Positions 24,701 to 37,582 are shown, counted from the first letter of the stretch. The stretch is DNA of 64,000 nt from Ostrinia nubilalis (GCF_963855985.1 NC_087091.1:12406154-12470153), one strand, 5' to 3'. Translations and numbers: made by a program. The notes: a model not told the origin generated them from the sequence alone.

Positions 24701-27164
24701 AACGTCAAATTCGACATTTCATCAAATTGCATTGCATCACGATGCACTATCTCTAAAACGCAACCGGATTCCTCACTTTTCTTAACAAATATTTATTTCT
24801 CACAAAATTATATTTACACAGCTATGTTTAAAAGTTTTTTTATCATCACTATCGGTTACCAAATAACGAACAAAATAGCAAAATAAAAAGTGTGTACAGC
24901 GCAGATTCTCTACCATTGTTTCTTCTTGATAATTGTGGCGAAAACACCAAATGTAAGAAAATGTTATGATGTAAGGTATTTCGATGATTTTTAATTTATT
25001 TCAATTTTATTTTTAATTATCTTCTTGGATCTATGCTAGATCTAGATATCTATGCTACATAGATGCTTACTTACGCATGGCTTAACACATTCACCCCAGT
25101 GCCAAATGGTGTGAACCAAAACTAAATAAGTGCGCGTCATTGCGCCATTATAATAGTGTTTATTCGTAATATTATGTCTGTCTATGATTTAATATTAGCA
25201 TACGCACACAGAACAACATAGTATAACTCTCTTTTTATTCTTTTTCTATTCTTCTTTGCATTGCATTTGATTGCACTGCGCTTGTTGAGTCGAAAAAATC
25301 GATTGTTAATTACTGCTACAGTAGAGCGAAAGACTAACTAGCTAATCTAAACACCGAAAAATATTGAATTAAGATTTCAAAATTCATTTCAGTGTGCATA
25401 CGTGAAATCAATTAGGCAATTGCAATCAAGAACAATTTTATGACTTATCAAATCGATTCAACTCGCGAGATGTAAAACGAATCGATGGACAGAGCAATAG
25501 TCGAAAGGTCTCCTGGCTCTCATAGTTTTTAATGTCACTTGCCAAATAATGCAACAGGCTTAGCTTGGGTTGCGGCATACGCATAACAATTGTAACCGTA
25601 TTATTTTGACACACTTTGTTTGATCATGCATAACATACCTAGTTAAGTTTTATTGATATGTGTGTTTACCAATCTGCAGTTGCTGCTTTTGCTGTGCTAC
25701 TTTTAGGAAATTTACGAGTATAGGGTACAGTTCAGTGGATATACTTGTGTATTTGAGTAAGACGGGAAAAACCTCGTCAAACTAAATGGTATCGTCAAGA
25801 CAAAATATAAAAGAAGACCCTGACTTCCGTTACACAATATTCTACCTACTCGTATATCTAGCTTAGTATTTACTGAACTCTACATAAAATCTGCGGCGGA
25901 AAGTATTATATTTTAGTTTAGCGTTTTGTTACTGGTAATTACTATAATATGTTGGTCTTAAAGCCTATGTTAATGTATTTTTTTAAACTTATGTTTATAA
26001 GCACAAGGATCACCCTTTTTAAAGAGAGAAATAAAGTTATTATTTATTTATTTAACCGGTTTCAAAAAAGGAAGAAGTTCTCACCGGTTTTTAACACAAT
26101 GATGACATGCAAATCGTATGCGAATCAAGATGTATCTGACAACGATGTTGTGAAATAAAACATAATGTTTCGTGGCTCTAATAAAGCTAATTAAATGTTG
26201 TTCCATTTTACATAATTTTCTTGATAACACTAATTGACTTACATCATTTTTAAGTAATTTATGAACCATAAAAGATAAAAATCTATGTAATACACATGTT
26301 TTTTTAGCAAAGTATTTCACTGATGTATAAATGCATGTTCTTTAAACTCGATACATATTTTTTTCTTGTTTCCAGTTTGTTTGTATAATCAGGATATAAA
26401 TCTTCGGTAATTAGTCTTCGGTAATTTATTATGTGATCTAGATGTTACAAGAATTTCATAAACATTGTTGCTGTTTTTTAACAAAACATTATGATAAATT
26501 TTAATGGGAATATTATTCATCTCGACTGTACTACGAGTGTGTATAGGTTGTGATAGTGCAGCAGCTGATATTATTTTTAAGAGATGCAAATGTTCTAATA
26601 AATTTCAAATCAAGCAATGATTCATCAATGTAATATACGGTTGGCTAGGTACAGTTGTCATCAAAAGAACCACAAAATGACACATTTCCACAAATTGATT
26701 TCAACCTTAAATTACTATCTTTAATTTCAAACAATTACGAAAATTCATTGGGAAAAATTGGTTAATATTAATACCTTTTGGGCCAAATATCGAGCACCTC
26801 AAGGGGATTTAATTATTTATTATGACATGCCTAAATTCTACGGTTATTTTATAGATATCCAACAATTTGTGACAAGTTTTGGAAATCTTCATCATTCATT
26901 GCATTTTCGAAATGCGTAGCTGCGTGTGAATTATTTTTTATTCAAAATACTTTTTCTAAATATTATGATTTCAAATGCCAATATTCGTGATTTAAAGTGA
27001 CAGTCCTCATGAGACGTAGCAATAGGTCATGACCTGCATTGCACTCAACAAAACATAGGTACAGTGACGCGCAAAAACTATCATGACAATGATTTATTTT
27101 AATTAACCAGTAGCTGTTTTGTTCGTCATATATTCATGTTTTTACAAATGTATTGCTTATAACA
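21720..27164. other. gene-free AT-rich stretch
   Basis: No supportable gene. The longest open frame is 106 codons at 22666-22986, with no splice or homology support. A scrap with the string AAGTGTTAAGTGAGATGCAG near 23197 matches a similar string near 2847, so an old dispersed repeat is present. Confidence 0.4.
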
Positions 27165-27450
27165 CCTACCCAGTGTTTCCCATATTTCTTTACGGTGCTG
27201 AGACGTGGACTCTGAGAGAAAGTGAGACGAAGAAAATAGACGCTCTAGAGATGTTGGCATAACCTGGACACAGTTCCGAACCAACGCCTCGATCATCCAA
27301 GAGCTTGATATCAAACAGCGTCTTTCTTCCATCGTCCAAAGTCGTATTCTCACTTTCTTTGGATATATTATTATTACACGTGGAGACCTCGCTTATGTTG
27401 AACGACTTGTCGTGCAGGGGAAGGTTGAGGGCACAAGTGCGCGCGGCATT
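27165..27450 (+). pseudogene. non-LTR retrotransposon reverse transcriptase C-terminus, broken
   Basis: The first part reads FLYGAETWTLRESETKKIDA, typical of the post-RT region of RTE/CR1-type LINE proteins. After an internal stop and frame change the following frame reads FRTNASIIQELDIKQRLSS and then VERLVVQGKVEGTSARG, again typical of that region. The conserved WCWRRM stretch that normally links them is missing, so the copy has a deletion and frameshift. It is degenerate and not functional. Confidence 0.7.
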
Positions 27451-28023
27451 CATTCAAAATATAAAACATACCTAATTATTAATCTTTTATGCTCGCTTAT
27501 TAAAAAAACAGTCTATATCTGATTCTAAATACTGAAAACTTTGAAGACATCATGACATTAAATATTTTATCTATAATTTTAATAAAGTTAATGTTCACAT
27601 CTTGATTTAACGTCAGCTCATTGAGTAATATTTTTTGCATAAAAGTAATATTTTAAATAAATCAGAATATTTTACTTTTTTTTATGGCGATGAAAACTAC
27701 TTCGTTAGTACCACTAAATTATTTGTTCATTGGTGTCTAAGTGAAAGGTGTCTTAGATAAAAATACCTTCTATCCATTGAAATTGTGTAACAAAATCGTG
27801 TTAAACTAACAGATTAGTATTCAAAACAACATATTTATAGGTTTACACAGCCAATGCTATTAAGTGTACAATAAAAATCGAAGATGATTTGTGGTTCATC
27901 CGCATTAATAGTGGGTCACGACTTGTTCTTGAGCATTGCATTCTCGGCATTGCATTGCTGACTTTTATATACTATCTTGTTTAATACATTGTTTAAACCT
28001 TAATAAAGTAAATATTTGTAGCA

Positions 28024-28364
28024 GGCAATCGAAGGCTTTACGAGATCGAATCAGAAATAAGAAGATCCGTAAACGAACTAAAGTCGCTGACATAGCCCGA
28101 CGGATTAGGATGCTGAAGTGGCAATGGGCAGGGCACATAGTACGCAGAACTGACGGCCAATGGGGCAGCAAGGTTCTGGAGTGGAGGCCGCGTAGCGAAA
28201 ACGCAGCGTGGCACCTCCACCCATAAGGTGGACCGACGACTTCTTAAAGGTTGCAGGAAGGCGCTGGATGCAGGCAGTGACCAACTGGGTGATGTATAAA
28301 TCACTGGGCACATATGTCCAGCAGTGGACGTCTTGTGACTGATATGATGATGATGATGATGATG
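28024..28364 (+). mobile_element. RTE-like LINE, 5'-truncated 3' end with (ATG)n tail
   Basis: The frame reads LRDRIRNKKIRKRTKVADIA and then KWQWAGHIVRRTDGQWG, the C-terminal tail of the endonuclease-reverse transcriptase of RTE-like elements. After stops comes the 3' UTR motif CAGCAGTGGACGTCTTGTGA, ending in (GAT)n at 28343-28363. Such short tandem tails are usual for the RTE clade. It is an inactive 5' truncation. Confidence 0.85.
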
Positions 28365-29294
28365 AATAGCTTGATCTACTGATCATTTGACTACCGATAC
28401 GCTTTTTTTTATTTATTTACTTACTCATCGCTAATACATACTTACATAACTATTTTCCCAAAGTACTTTTTAGGTATACCTACGTCTTCCCAAACTGATT
28501 TTCAGAAAGGTAGAATAAAGCCTTGCCTTTGCCTCTGACAAAATAGTTCCCAATTGGTTGGGTCTTTCGAAAACAGTATTAAAATATCTCTTACTGCTTT
28601 TACACTGTCAATTACACAGTACACAACAAGTATAAGTAGTACAATGACTACACGTATTTCTGTGAAATTGTAATGAATCAAATCAAAAATATTTATCAAA
28701 TACCGACCAGTATTTTGGCGCTTAAGAATGAATGAATGAACACCAATGCCTGTCTCCACTCAATAAAGTAAGAGCAATTTAGCACAACTATGATATTGCT
28801 GAATCGGCCAATCTCAGTCACCACTACCTTACAAGACATTTCAAGCAAAGTTGCCTACTTATAAAAGGAAGCCATTACTAAAATAATAGAGCTCATGAAT
28901 TTCTTTAGGTGCTCCAATTAGTTTTGTTTTTTAACGTAGTTCATCGTATCGAATTATGACGGTCCACTAATAAATAGGTAGGGTAAATAAGTAACCTACA
29001 GTTTCTTTCAGTAAATTTTCTCTTAAATGCAATAAGCGTATTCTGACTTTCAGATTTTAGGGACCAATGTTATTAGTTATTTTGTTATCTCTTGACTATT
29101 TTTATTAAAAAGTTATAATTAGTAGATTTTGTTTCACAAAAAATAACAAAAAATAAATTTTAATGTAACTCTGAATCCTGACTATTATTCAATAGCAGAA
29201 GTTACTGAACATATTGCTATTTTGTGTTTGGCGTGTCTGTAGTTCTGTACAACAGTACATTTATGATTATTCTTTATATACGAGTATGTACTAG

Positions 29295-29480
29295 AAGCGA
29301 CAATAGCCCAACAGTTTCAATGCTGGATTACCGATTCAAGGGTTGCTAGTTCGATCCCCGTCAATTGCTAAAGTAGTGTGATGATTCCACCCTTAGCAAA
29401 AGCAGGGCATGAGGTAGATGGATAGATTAAAATAGTATGAGAGGTAGGATAGGTCATTACCCATAATGTGTAACGAGAAT
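29295..29480 (+). repeat. tRNA-derived SINE
   Basis: GCGACAATAGCCCAACAG-type A-box context is followed by GCTAGTTCGATCCCCGTC, a good pol III B box, and then a non-tRNA tail containing GCAGGGCATGAGGTAGATGG. The head lacks a full acceptor stem, so this is a SINE and not a working tRNA gene. It lies about 150 bp beyond the 3' end of the first RR-2 gene. Confidence 0.6.
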
Positions 29481-29627
29481 GGTATCTCAAATATTTTTTT
29501 AAGCAAAGAATCTGTAGGAATCGCTGCTTGCTTATGTAATTAAACGGTAAATAACAAACTCCAATAACATTATTTCCTTACAATATGATTTTATTTTAAA
29601 TAATAAATATGTTTCCTAAGTTTCTAT

Positions 29628-32600
29628 CTAAAAGAAGGTTCCAGGAGAGTTTCCGTATGGCCCGTCCGCTTCAAATCCGTCGTACTCGGGGAACTGAGGG
29701 CTCACTTTCGGGAACACTGGAACAAAAATAAGAGTATCTATTAATAAATAGAATAACATCATCAAGTATCATAATTAACTGGTGATCCGGCAGTGTCATT
29801 AACGTTCGTGTTAAGCAAAGTTAATTAATTCATTAATTGAGTTCTTCACAATGCAAGTACGAGTATCAACCAATCAATAGTGATCCCATCCCAGCTCTAG
29901 TTTTATTTAACAGATTTTTTGATCCCTTAATAAAGTTAACTAAAAGAAAATAGGAGTGTGAAGCTGAAGGTCGATTTTTTTAAGATTATTAGTAGATTAT
30001 TAATAGTCTCGTTAGCCCCTCGTGGTAAGCTAAATTATGCTTGTGGGCTCACTACAATAGTCGAGCGGCGTTGGGATTCGAACCCGCGTTCCTCGGATCT
30101 CGAGTCGGCCAGACCTTCACCGTTCGTCTATCATGCCTTCAAACGATGCATAGTGGATGACAAATTAATGACAAACAAAAGGATAATAAACCTTCGATAA
30201 AAAGGTAAACAATACAGAAAGTACATAGATGCTTTACTTTTATATCAATTAAAACTGATATCATTAGGTTTGATAATTATAAGAACGTACACCATCCCTA
30301 ACACCAGTTTCGCCATCAATGACTTATTGGCTTGTGATTCTAAAAAACTTGAAATACCATTAAAAGACCATGTAAAGTGAAATTAGCAAACAATGGCCGA
30401 ACAATGAGTGATCACTATCCGCTAATTGGAGAAGGACAATAGAACACCTCTTTGCTCGCTACAGAGAGTTCAGTTAAAAAAGCATTTAAAACAAATGTTC
30501 ATATCTTTCAAGTTTCCTGACAAAATTTCATGTTTATTTAACCTACTAACATGTTTGATTTCCACATGCATATGTTAGTATTGCTAAAATCTAACAACTT
30601 ATGTTGGCCGTGTTTCGTAAAACCAAGCCCAAAATGATACTGCTTAGGTAAATCGAAGATCTAAATAAACTTTGTTATTATTCAGATCTCTTCAGATCTA
30701 TCTATCAAAAAATCTCTTTCACTCACGTTGTAAGCTCAGAAACTAGGATTCAACTGTTCAGTGGCCACAGTTCCAGCTACTCATTTCCGATGATGTTGTC
30801 TCGTTCTATCGCAAAGAATTACCATTGGAAGAGTGCGAAAGAAAAAATGAAAATGGGTAACTGGAACTGTGGTCCACTATCTATACAACCCGATCGAGAT
30901 AACTGCGCACCTGACAGTCGTGACGTCACATCAACCCTCTAGTACGGACGAGATGTGTGCGGATAAGTGGGAGGGAGAGTCGCATTCCAGCGAGGTGTTA
31001 GGTGTAAGGAGGTGGAGGCAGTTAACTCAATCGGTTTGTGCATCCCTTCTTAGACCCGTAATTAAGTTTGATAAGTACCTACAAATACCAAACTATAAAA
31101 CAATTATACTTACAGAATGACGCAGGCACAGGGTACGCCTGCTGATTGAAGTACTGGCTCGGCACCTCAACCGGTACCGGTATTGGTTTCGGTACGAACC
31201 GGATCACCGGCTTCACTTGCTGAGGAGGGGGCGGAGGTGGCGGGGGGGCCGCGTGGACGGATGGTCCGGACTTGGAGACGACCGCGTTGAAACCGTTCAC
31301 GGAATCCGCCGTGTAGTCCACGGTCCGGATCGAACCGTCCGGCTCTACTAGGGAGTATTGACCTGGAATTGAGGAAAAACAAATTGAATCAATTGGGTGC
31401 GGTGGAAAATATACATAAACGGTCTATTTTGATGTGTTTTTTAGAAGGTAACGTTAAACATTATTCTTTGGAATATTTTAATAGTAGGTTCTCACAATAA
31501 AAAATTAAAAAAAGACTCCAGAAACATTCTAATTTCGTTTATAAATAAGTCGACACACAACGCGAAAAGTGTGAAGCACCTGCACGATGATTATGGAATG
31601 TTTATCTGCAATCAAGATACTAAAAACAAAAATACTCTGATAAGGCACCAGCACATATCCGTTGTTCCGTATTTTAGGTCTTATTATCGTCCGTCGTACT
31701 AACAAACGATAATAGCTCAACGTTTGCAAACAATACTCGCTAGCTGATTAAATCTGGTGGGAGTGAGATTTCTAAGGGTACAATACATACAATACAATAG
31801 GTTTAATGTACTTTGGAATGTACAAAAACCCCTATTAAATCATGAATGTTTTGCCTGGAAAAATGTTTTTGTTTTTCGTCGAATCGGAATCTTGATTATG
31901 TTTTCTATTGTCACCAACCTAAATTCTAGTGCAATCGAAAAGTAATGAGAAATACACTTTATTGTGCAGTTAATAAGGCCATCGTTTTATTCTGAAACGA
32001 TTGAAGTTATTTAAATTATAGGTGGTATTTGACTGTGTGAGAAAGTCATGATAGTTTTGCGTAGGTAACTTTTCTTATCTTTCAAACTGACGTACTCGTA
32101 AGGTTTATTGGAAATCATTAAAGGAGGCCTGTGTTCAGCAATGGTCATCCTGTGATTGAAATGATGATGATGGTTTTACTATAGGTAAATACGACAGAAT
32201 GGAAAAACTCCTTATTTTTTCAAGATTGTCTACATTATTAACAACAATTTAAAAACTAAATGATGATGATGATGATGATGATGATAATACCTTTAACAAC
32301 ATCTCCATCTCGCGTCTCGTGCTGTGATTTCACATCCCCGGTAGAGTGATCCGCTACTCCATAGTTAAACGCGTATCTGGGGTGATCCTATTAGATAAAT
32401 TAAATAATATTGTTAGAAAAAAGCTGATAACTTCGTTATTACTTATCTGTTGTTGTAATCTTTACCTGCTAAAATTTGTACCTACCTAAACTAATAAAAT
32501 AATTAAATTAATTGAATTTAATCAAATCAATTAATTAGTGATTGAATCTTAATTTAAAAATTGATATGTTATAATGTATGAAGTAAGAATAACTAATGAT

Positions 32601-32831
32601 TTAAAAGGCTCTTTTAATTTTACTGTCGACTATTAAATTTTAGACAAAATTAAATTATTTTGTAAATATTTTTCTATTAATTTATTTCACTTATTATTTA
32701 ATTAAATAATTACTCACATAATATCCATTGTGTGGCTGCGGTTGATACACAGGATTAAATACTGCCAATTTAGCCTTAGCATGTACCACACTACAAACTA
32801 TCGCCAACGTCAAACACTGGGCCCAACACAT
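29628..32831 (-). CDS. RR-2 cuticular protein (CPR family), 182 aa
   Basis: Structural protein of the exoskeleton that binds chitin through the extended R&R domain (Pfam chitin_bind_4, RR-2 type). Exons on the minus strand: 32831-32718, 32387-32291, 31362-31114, 29716-29628; all introns are GT-AG and the phases agree. Residues 1-20 are a signal peptide ([20 protein letters not shown]). The R&R region is about 39-101, with [20 protein letters not shown] then [20 protein letters not shown]. The tail has eight prolines at 110-117 and a [11 protein letters not shown] stretch, then an acidic, Gly/Pro-rich end. The ATG at 32831 was chosen for its CAAAATG context, the signal peptide and a TATA box about 90 bp upstream. 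AATAAA lies at 29595-29590. The donor after exon 2 is weak (GTATTA). Last-exon assignment rests on phase and the poly(A) signal. Confidence 0.9.
29982..30135 (-). repeat. tRNA-derived SINE in intron 3 of the RR-2 gene
   Basis: Read on the minus strand it has GACGAACGGTGAAGGTCTGG (A-box side), GCGGGTTCGAATCCCAACGC (B box) and then GAGCCCACAAGCATAATTTA. The same SINE occurs in plus orientation at 61364-61570, inside an intron of the RR-1-like gene. Confidence 0.75.
32120..32175 (+). mobile_element. RTE-like LINE 3' tail scrap
   Basis: GGAGGCCTGTGTTCAGCAAT, then GTCATCCTGTGATTGAAATG and ATGATGATGG. This is the last ~55 bp of an RTE-like 3' UTR plus tail, sitting in intron 2 of the first RR-2 gene. 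Confidence 0.65.
32260..32285 (+). repeat. (ATG)n microsatellite next to a splice donor
   Basis: About 8.7 units of ATG run up to the 5' splice site of the minus-strand RR-2 gene, so on the coding strand the intron begins GTATTATC followed by the ATC repeat. Confidence 0.85.
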
Positions 32832-32916
32832 TTTGATTTGTCCAAGCAATAACAGACGGCACGTCAGGTTTGTCAAATGCTGCCTCCCTCAATACTACAA
32901 TGGTGTTTTCCCAGGC

Positions 32917-32923
32917 ATTTATA
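32917..32923 (-). promoter_or_regulatory. TATA box of the first RR-2 gene
   Basis: TATAAAT on the minus strand lies about 86 bp upstream of the ATG at 32831. This would give a start site near 32890 and a 5' UTR of about 60 nt. Insect cuticle genes commonly have TATA boxes. The start site itself is inferred. Confidence 0.5.
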
Positions 32924-33059
32924 TGTGGCCTTATTTGCCAGTGAGTGTTGGCCGCGGCAGCCTTGGGGGGCGTGGCGAGCGGGCTTCCGAAAATGAAGTT
33001 TCCTTAGAAGCCAGATGCGCGGGCGCAGCGGCGGATAATTGAGAAAATTATTCGCACGG

Positions 33060-34482
33060 CACAATGGAGTATGTGGATGGTTGGACGCTATGGGAGGCAA
33101 GTCAAGTAAAATGAAAAACTAGGTTAGATTTTTTAATATTTTTTTTGTTTCTAGCTATCTATACCACCTACGTTGTGTGTGGGATAACTGGATCGACTTT
33201 TCTTAAATTTTTATAGGTCACAGGGGCTGTGAAAATGTATGGTAGTCCCTACTGGATTGAGAGAAAAATAACTAATTACCTAGGTATATCTAAGAAGTTT
33301 ATTGAACGATTTCCAAGTTTTCAATTAATTTAACTACGAGTATTTAATGAATTTATTGTATCGACCTATGAGGGACCCAAAATATTTTTAAAAATTCAAA
33401 ATTATACATCTCATCGACTTGGAACTTGATTTATATTAGTGTCAAACTTCAAATGATCTTATTTTAGAAGTGACAAATTGCAGAAGATCCACTGGTTAGC
33501 CTTCATGCATTAATAATTAATTATTTTATGCAACAAATGTCCACACATTTCCCGGTCAATATTAGATTTCATCAATTCAGCATCACTTAACTACTGATAA
33601 TTAATCTATTTTATATCAATTTAATATTTAAATGATCTTGACATTTAAACTTTTAGTTCTTTGCAAATTTTATCTAACCCAAATTATAAGTTTTAAAAAC
33701 ACAAATATGCAGAAATATCGAGAAATAGACCAAAATTTGCACAAACTGCTCATCTTTTAAATAAACAACTTGATACATAGTTACATTATGTAATGTTAAT
33801 TAAATATCCAAGGTAGACTCCCACTGGAAACATTTGATGTTACTTTATGATTTAATGATAATTATAGTCTTTATACCTAAGTGAATTTTCCATGTACGTA
33901 ACAATAAAGCGATCAACGGTGACACATATTTTGCAATTGCCAGCGTCTGTTTCAAAGAATTTTAAAACATGCAAGACAGTTTTAGCGTGGTTTTAACCTT
34001 AATTTCTTCATTCATCCAACATTTTTATCTTCTGTAGATAATCCCTGATCTTTTACTTTAAAATTATAGCGATTTTCCATCATTTTTGATTCCTTTTCGC
34101 CATTAGTTGAATTCAGTTTTCTACCCCTAAAATGACCTGCCTAGGGTTCTTTAGAATTTTTTCCTAATCTTCAAAGAAGATTAAAGGGGTCTCCAGACCT
34201 GAAAAATCTCTGCGTAATCGGTGTACATACTTACTTAAAAAAACATACAACAAGCATACCAACCTAATTTAGAAGCTCCTCCTTTTGTTGAAGTCAGTTA
34301 AAAATCGCCAAAATTAAGTACGTCATCTTTATGCAGTCGGTCTAACATATTTTAACTTTAGCTATTGCACTAACGTATGCAGCTCGCGTGCCTTCAATGT
34401 TTACCAGAGCTGTGTGACTGCACCGTGGGATAATACTGAGAACACTATATCTTATGAAGTATTAGCATGTTAGCCTCTATGT
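33060..34482. other. gene-free intergenic stretch upstream of the first RR-2 gene
   Basis: AT-rich with no coding or repeat structure that I can support. A decayed CTCCTCCTTTTGTTGAAGTC near 34276 resembles the end of the element at 43091-43557. Regulatory sites of the RR-2 gene may lie here but none is recognisable. Confidence 0.35.
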
Positions 34483-34492
34483 GTTTAGAAGT

Positions 34493-34828
34493 TCGTTCGT
34501 TCGTTCGTTCGTTCGTTTCAGCCGAAAGACGTCCACTGCTGGACAAAGGCCTCCCCCAAGGATTTCCACAAAGACCGGTCCTGCGCCGCTTGCATCCAGG
34601 TACTTCCCGCGACCTTCACCAGATCGTCGGTCCACCTAGTGGGAGGCCTGCTCGGAGTTTCCCTGCGTGATCGAATCAGAAATGAGGAGATCCGTAGGAG
34701 AACCAGAGTGACTGACATAGCCCGCAGAATCGCTAAAATCAAGTGGCAGTGGGCGGGGCACATAGCTCGAAGAGCTGATGGCCGCTGGGGCAGGAAAGTT
34801 CTTGAGTGGCGACCACGAGCTGGAAGAC
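34493..34828 (-). mobile_element. RTE-like LINE insertion with inverted 5' part (twin priming)
   Basis: A (GTTC)n tail and TTTCAGCCGAAAGACGTCCA start a minus-oriented 3' segment (to about 34655). It is followed by a plus-oriented upstream segment (from about 34656, reading LRDRIRNEEIRRRTRVTDIA and then KWQWAGHIARRADGRWGRK). The whole is flanked by a 10-bp duplication, GTTTAGAAGT, at 34483-34492 and 34829-34838. The order and orientation are those expected from twin-primed reverse transcription. Confidence 0.85.
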
Positions 34829-34970
34829 GTTTAGAAGTAGGTCAACATTATTTACTCTGTCAGGTGTGACAAACAAATTCTTTAGCTTCCTCTTTTGTGT
34901 CTTCTATCATGTAACAGAGTTATAGACTGGTGTCAGACTTATGATTCGTTATATGCGTCAGACGTCTCAC

Positions 34971-35089
34971 TAAGGCTAGATTGTACCATCACTTATCTAT
35001 AACAAACGTCAAATCTGTCTAACTCCATGCAAAACGCACCGGTTATAGTTATAGTTACGGTTAAAGTTAGGTGGTACAACTGGGCCTTA
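34971..35089. repeat. short MITE (AAAGTTAGGTGGTACAAC family)
   Basis: The left end TAAGGCTAGATTGTACCATC is inverted relative to GGTGGTACAACTGGGCCTTA. The inner body includes AACTCCATGCAAAACGCACC and GGTTAAAGTTAGGTGG. Sister copies lie at 47842-47955 and 49314-49429. Confidence 0.8.
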
Positions 35090-37316
35090 TTGAAGTACTG
35101 ACACATTTCTTTTCAGGCTATGAGGTTGATTAATTCTTAAAACAAAAGCACAACATAAAATGTGATTTTACATTAAAAGTGTCCCATTAGGAAATCTAAC
35201 CCGAAACCTTTAAGTTTAATTTGTTACTCTGTCGTAACATACAATAAGAGCTTGTATGTACTAAAACATACTAAAATTGAGCTTTCCTACATGCTAATTA
35301 AAAAAACATTTTAATTACAAACCTCTAACAAACCAGGCCTCTTTTAAATCAAATTATCCCATCACCACATTTGATTAAAAATTCGATCCAACCTAAAACA
35401 ATAAGCTGTGTGGAACTAACACGGTGTAAACAAGCCTCCGAGGACAATGCTGCCTTCCGCCTGTTGGTGTTGAGGCTGCCACATCCTGGCCAGACAATGA
35501 GAGTCCTCTAAGCAAATATTCTTTGTCGGTTGCTGTTTTAAGTTTTGGTGATTCGGTCTAGAGATCCGTGTTGTAAAAGCATCCCTTCGGATGCCAAGTC
35601 AGATACTTTTTACTAAGCTTGTACTATAAAAACTAGAGAAAACATTGAAATAAATACCTATACCTGATGTGAAATCAACAAGTTGAATCTAGTATAGGTA
35701 CTAAGACATACGAAATCCCTGCAGTGCGCATGTCCCAACTCACATTTCACCTGTTACCTACATATTATTTATCAAGTATAGCTTTCCGCCCGCGGCTTCA
35801 CCCGCGTGGAATTTTGTCTGTCACAGAAAAACTTTATCGCGCGCGTCCCTGTTCCAAAAACCGGGATAAAAACTGTCCTATATAATTTCCCGGGATTCAA
35901 ACTATCTCTATGCCAAATTTTATCAAAATCGCTTCAGTGGTTTCGTATTTATAATATTAATATGGAGAATAGATAGTAAATCAACAAGACCTAGTACCTA
36001 CATATTTATCAAGTACAGGGTGTAAAAACTTTAAATTTAAATTTCCACTAGCTCAAGCAATAAAGAATTGAGTAGGTAATTCCTTCAGTAATTATTTCAA
36101 ATCTAATAATTATAATATTGAATGCATGTAGGTTATGTTTGAGTTTAGTAAAGATTGAAATCATTGTATTTGTGTACAGACAGACAATAAACTTTGATAT
36201 CCCATTGAATGTACAATCTGCACCTACATAAACACAATAAATCCATTGATACCATCATGATAACTAAATAGCATTATGTCTGAATCTTTTTCTCAAGATG
36301 TAGACAAAGGGCGTATTAGACAACCATGGACATTTAAGACTTGCAAGGTTAAAAACACATAATGTACAACCTTTTCAACCAAGCCAAATTAATCTATTAG
36401 CCATTATCAAATTACATAATAAGCCTACTATAAAACCACAAAAAAATATTTACAACGTTCTTGAAAATCCGTAACCATATGTACAAATTTTCCCACACAG
36501 TGACCAAACTATATTTGACTGAATATTACAATATATTATTTTTCGGTCCGTATATTAGTTTGTCAGGTTCTCATATTTACGAGTACAATCATTTGGGAAT
36601 TAGAAATGAAAATTAAGTAGGTATATCCAAAACATAGAGTTTATTGGCTTTATAAACAATAAAGATAAAGCTAAATACAAGCAAGCAGCTTTCTAGTTCA
36701 TAAGTAACTAAAAGGAAGTTAAAACTTCCAAAACAAGTATAACAACACTAATTTATTATCAGGTAGGTACTTGTGTAACAACAATTTCAACAATTCTAAC
36801 ACTAAATATAAATTAGACAAGATAACAAAATATTGGTCTTAGTAAGACCTAATATTAAATAGGCAAAAATCAACAATAAAACTTATACTAAAACATGTAA
36901 TATCGATACATCACATCATTATTTGCAAATAATTCTGAATTTCAAATAAAACATTAAACAATCATTATCTAAATACGTATGTCACTAATAAAAAAAATGA
37001 ATGGCAACTCTGAATCAACCGTTTGCTTTTACAAGTCAACTAATTTAACACGATCATAGACTATTGTCACAATCTAATTTAGTCCTAACTGATATCTAAT
37101 AATAGTTAATAAAATATCCTAAAGCAATTCATCAAATTGTGGTTTTTTTTAAAACAAAAATCGTTCTCTATGTTACATAAACTTGTCCTGAAAACTCAAA
37201 AATGATCAGAAATATCTTAGCACGTGTGTATATTAAACGCAGATAATATTAATTTTAAAGTACCGCGTCCTTTGACTTTATTTCGTGAAGCCTGAAATTC
37301 AGTGTAAAGAGGACTA
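35090..37316. other. gene-free intergenic stretch
   Basis: Between the two RR-2 genes. Apart from the Helitron remnant at 35776-35970 I see only AT-rich sequence without coding frames. Confidence 0.4.
35776..35970 (-). mobile_element. Helitron-like remnant
   Basis: TAGCTTTCCGCCCGCGGCTT and CACCCGCGTGGAATTTTGTC are the reverse complement of the conserved 3' end of lepidopteran short Helitrons (compare 52122-52272). It ends near AATATTAATATGGAG. Confidence 0.65.
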
Positions 37317-37318
37317 TA

Positions 37319-37582
37319 CAGGGTGTTAGGTAAATGGGTATATGAGCCGACACTAGCCCATGTTAACATGGTCATATAAATGGTATGGTGAAGTCAGAAA
37401 ATTGATATCTTCATTTTAATTATTTTATTTTTCATACAAATCGGATTTCGTTTAATTTATTTTGTATGTAAATTAAAAAAATTAAAATGATGACATCAAA
37501 TTTCTGACTTCACCATACCATTTATATGCCCATGTTAACATGGGCTAGTGTCGGCTCATATACCCATTTACCTAACACCCTG
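37319..37582. repeat. 264-bp palindromic MITE with TA target
   Basis: Arms CAGGGTGTTAGGTAAATGGG and CCCATTTACCTAACACCCTG are perfect inverted ends flanked by TA. The arms extend over about 115 bp each and include GCCGACACTAGCCCATGTTA. CAGGG ends and a TA duplication suggest Tc1/mariner-type mobilisation. A second copy is at 42451-42700. Confidence 0.9.

Noticed and set aside
28343..28363. ATG/GAT repeat taken as a stand-alone microsatellite or CRISPR-like repeat
   Set aside because: It is the tail of an RTE-like element. No spaced direct-repeat array of CRISPR type occurs anywhere in the window.
29300..29365. Possible tRNA gene
   Set aside because: Only A- and B-box-like strings are present, with a SINE tail following. 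No matching acceptor stem.
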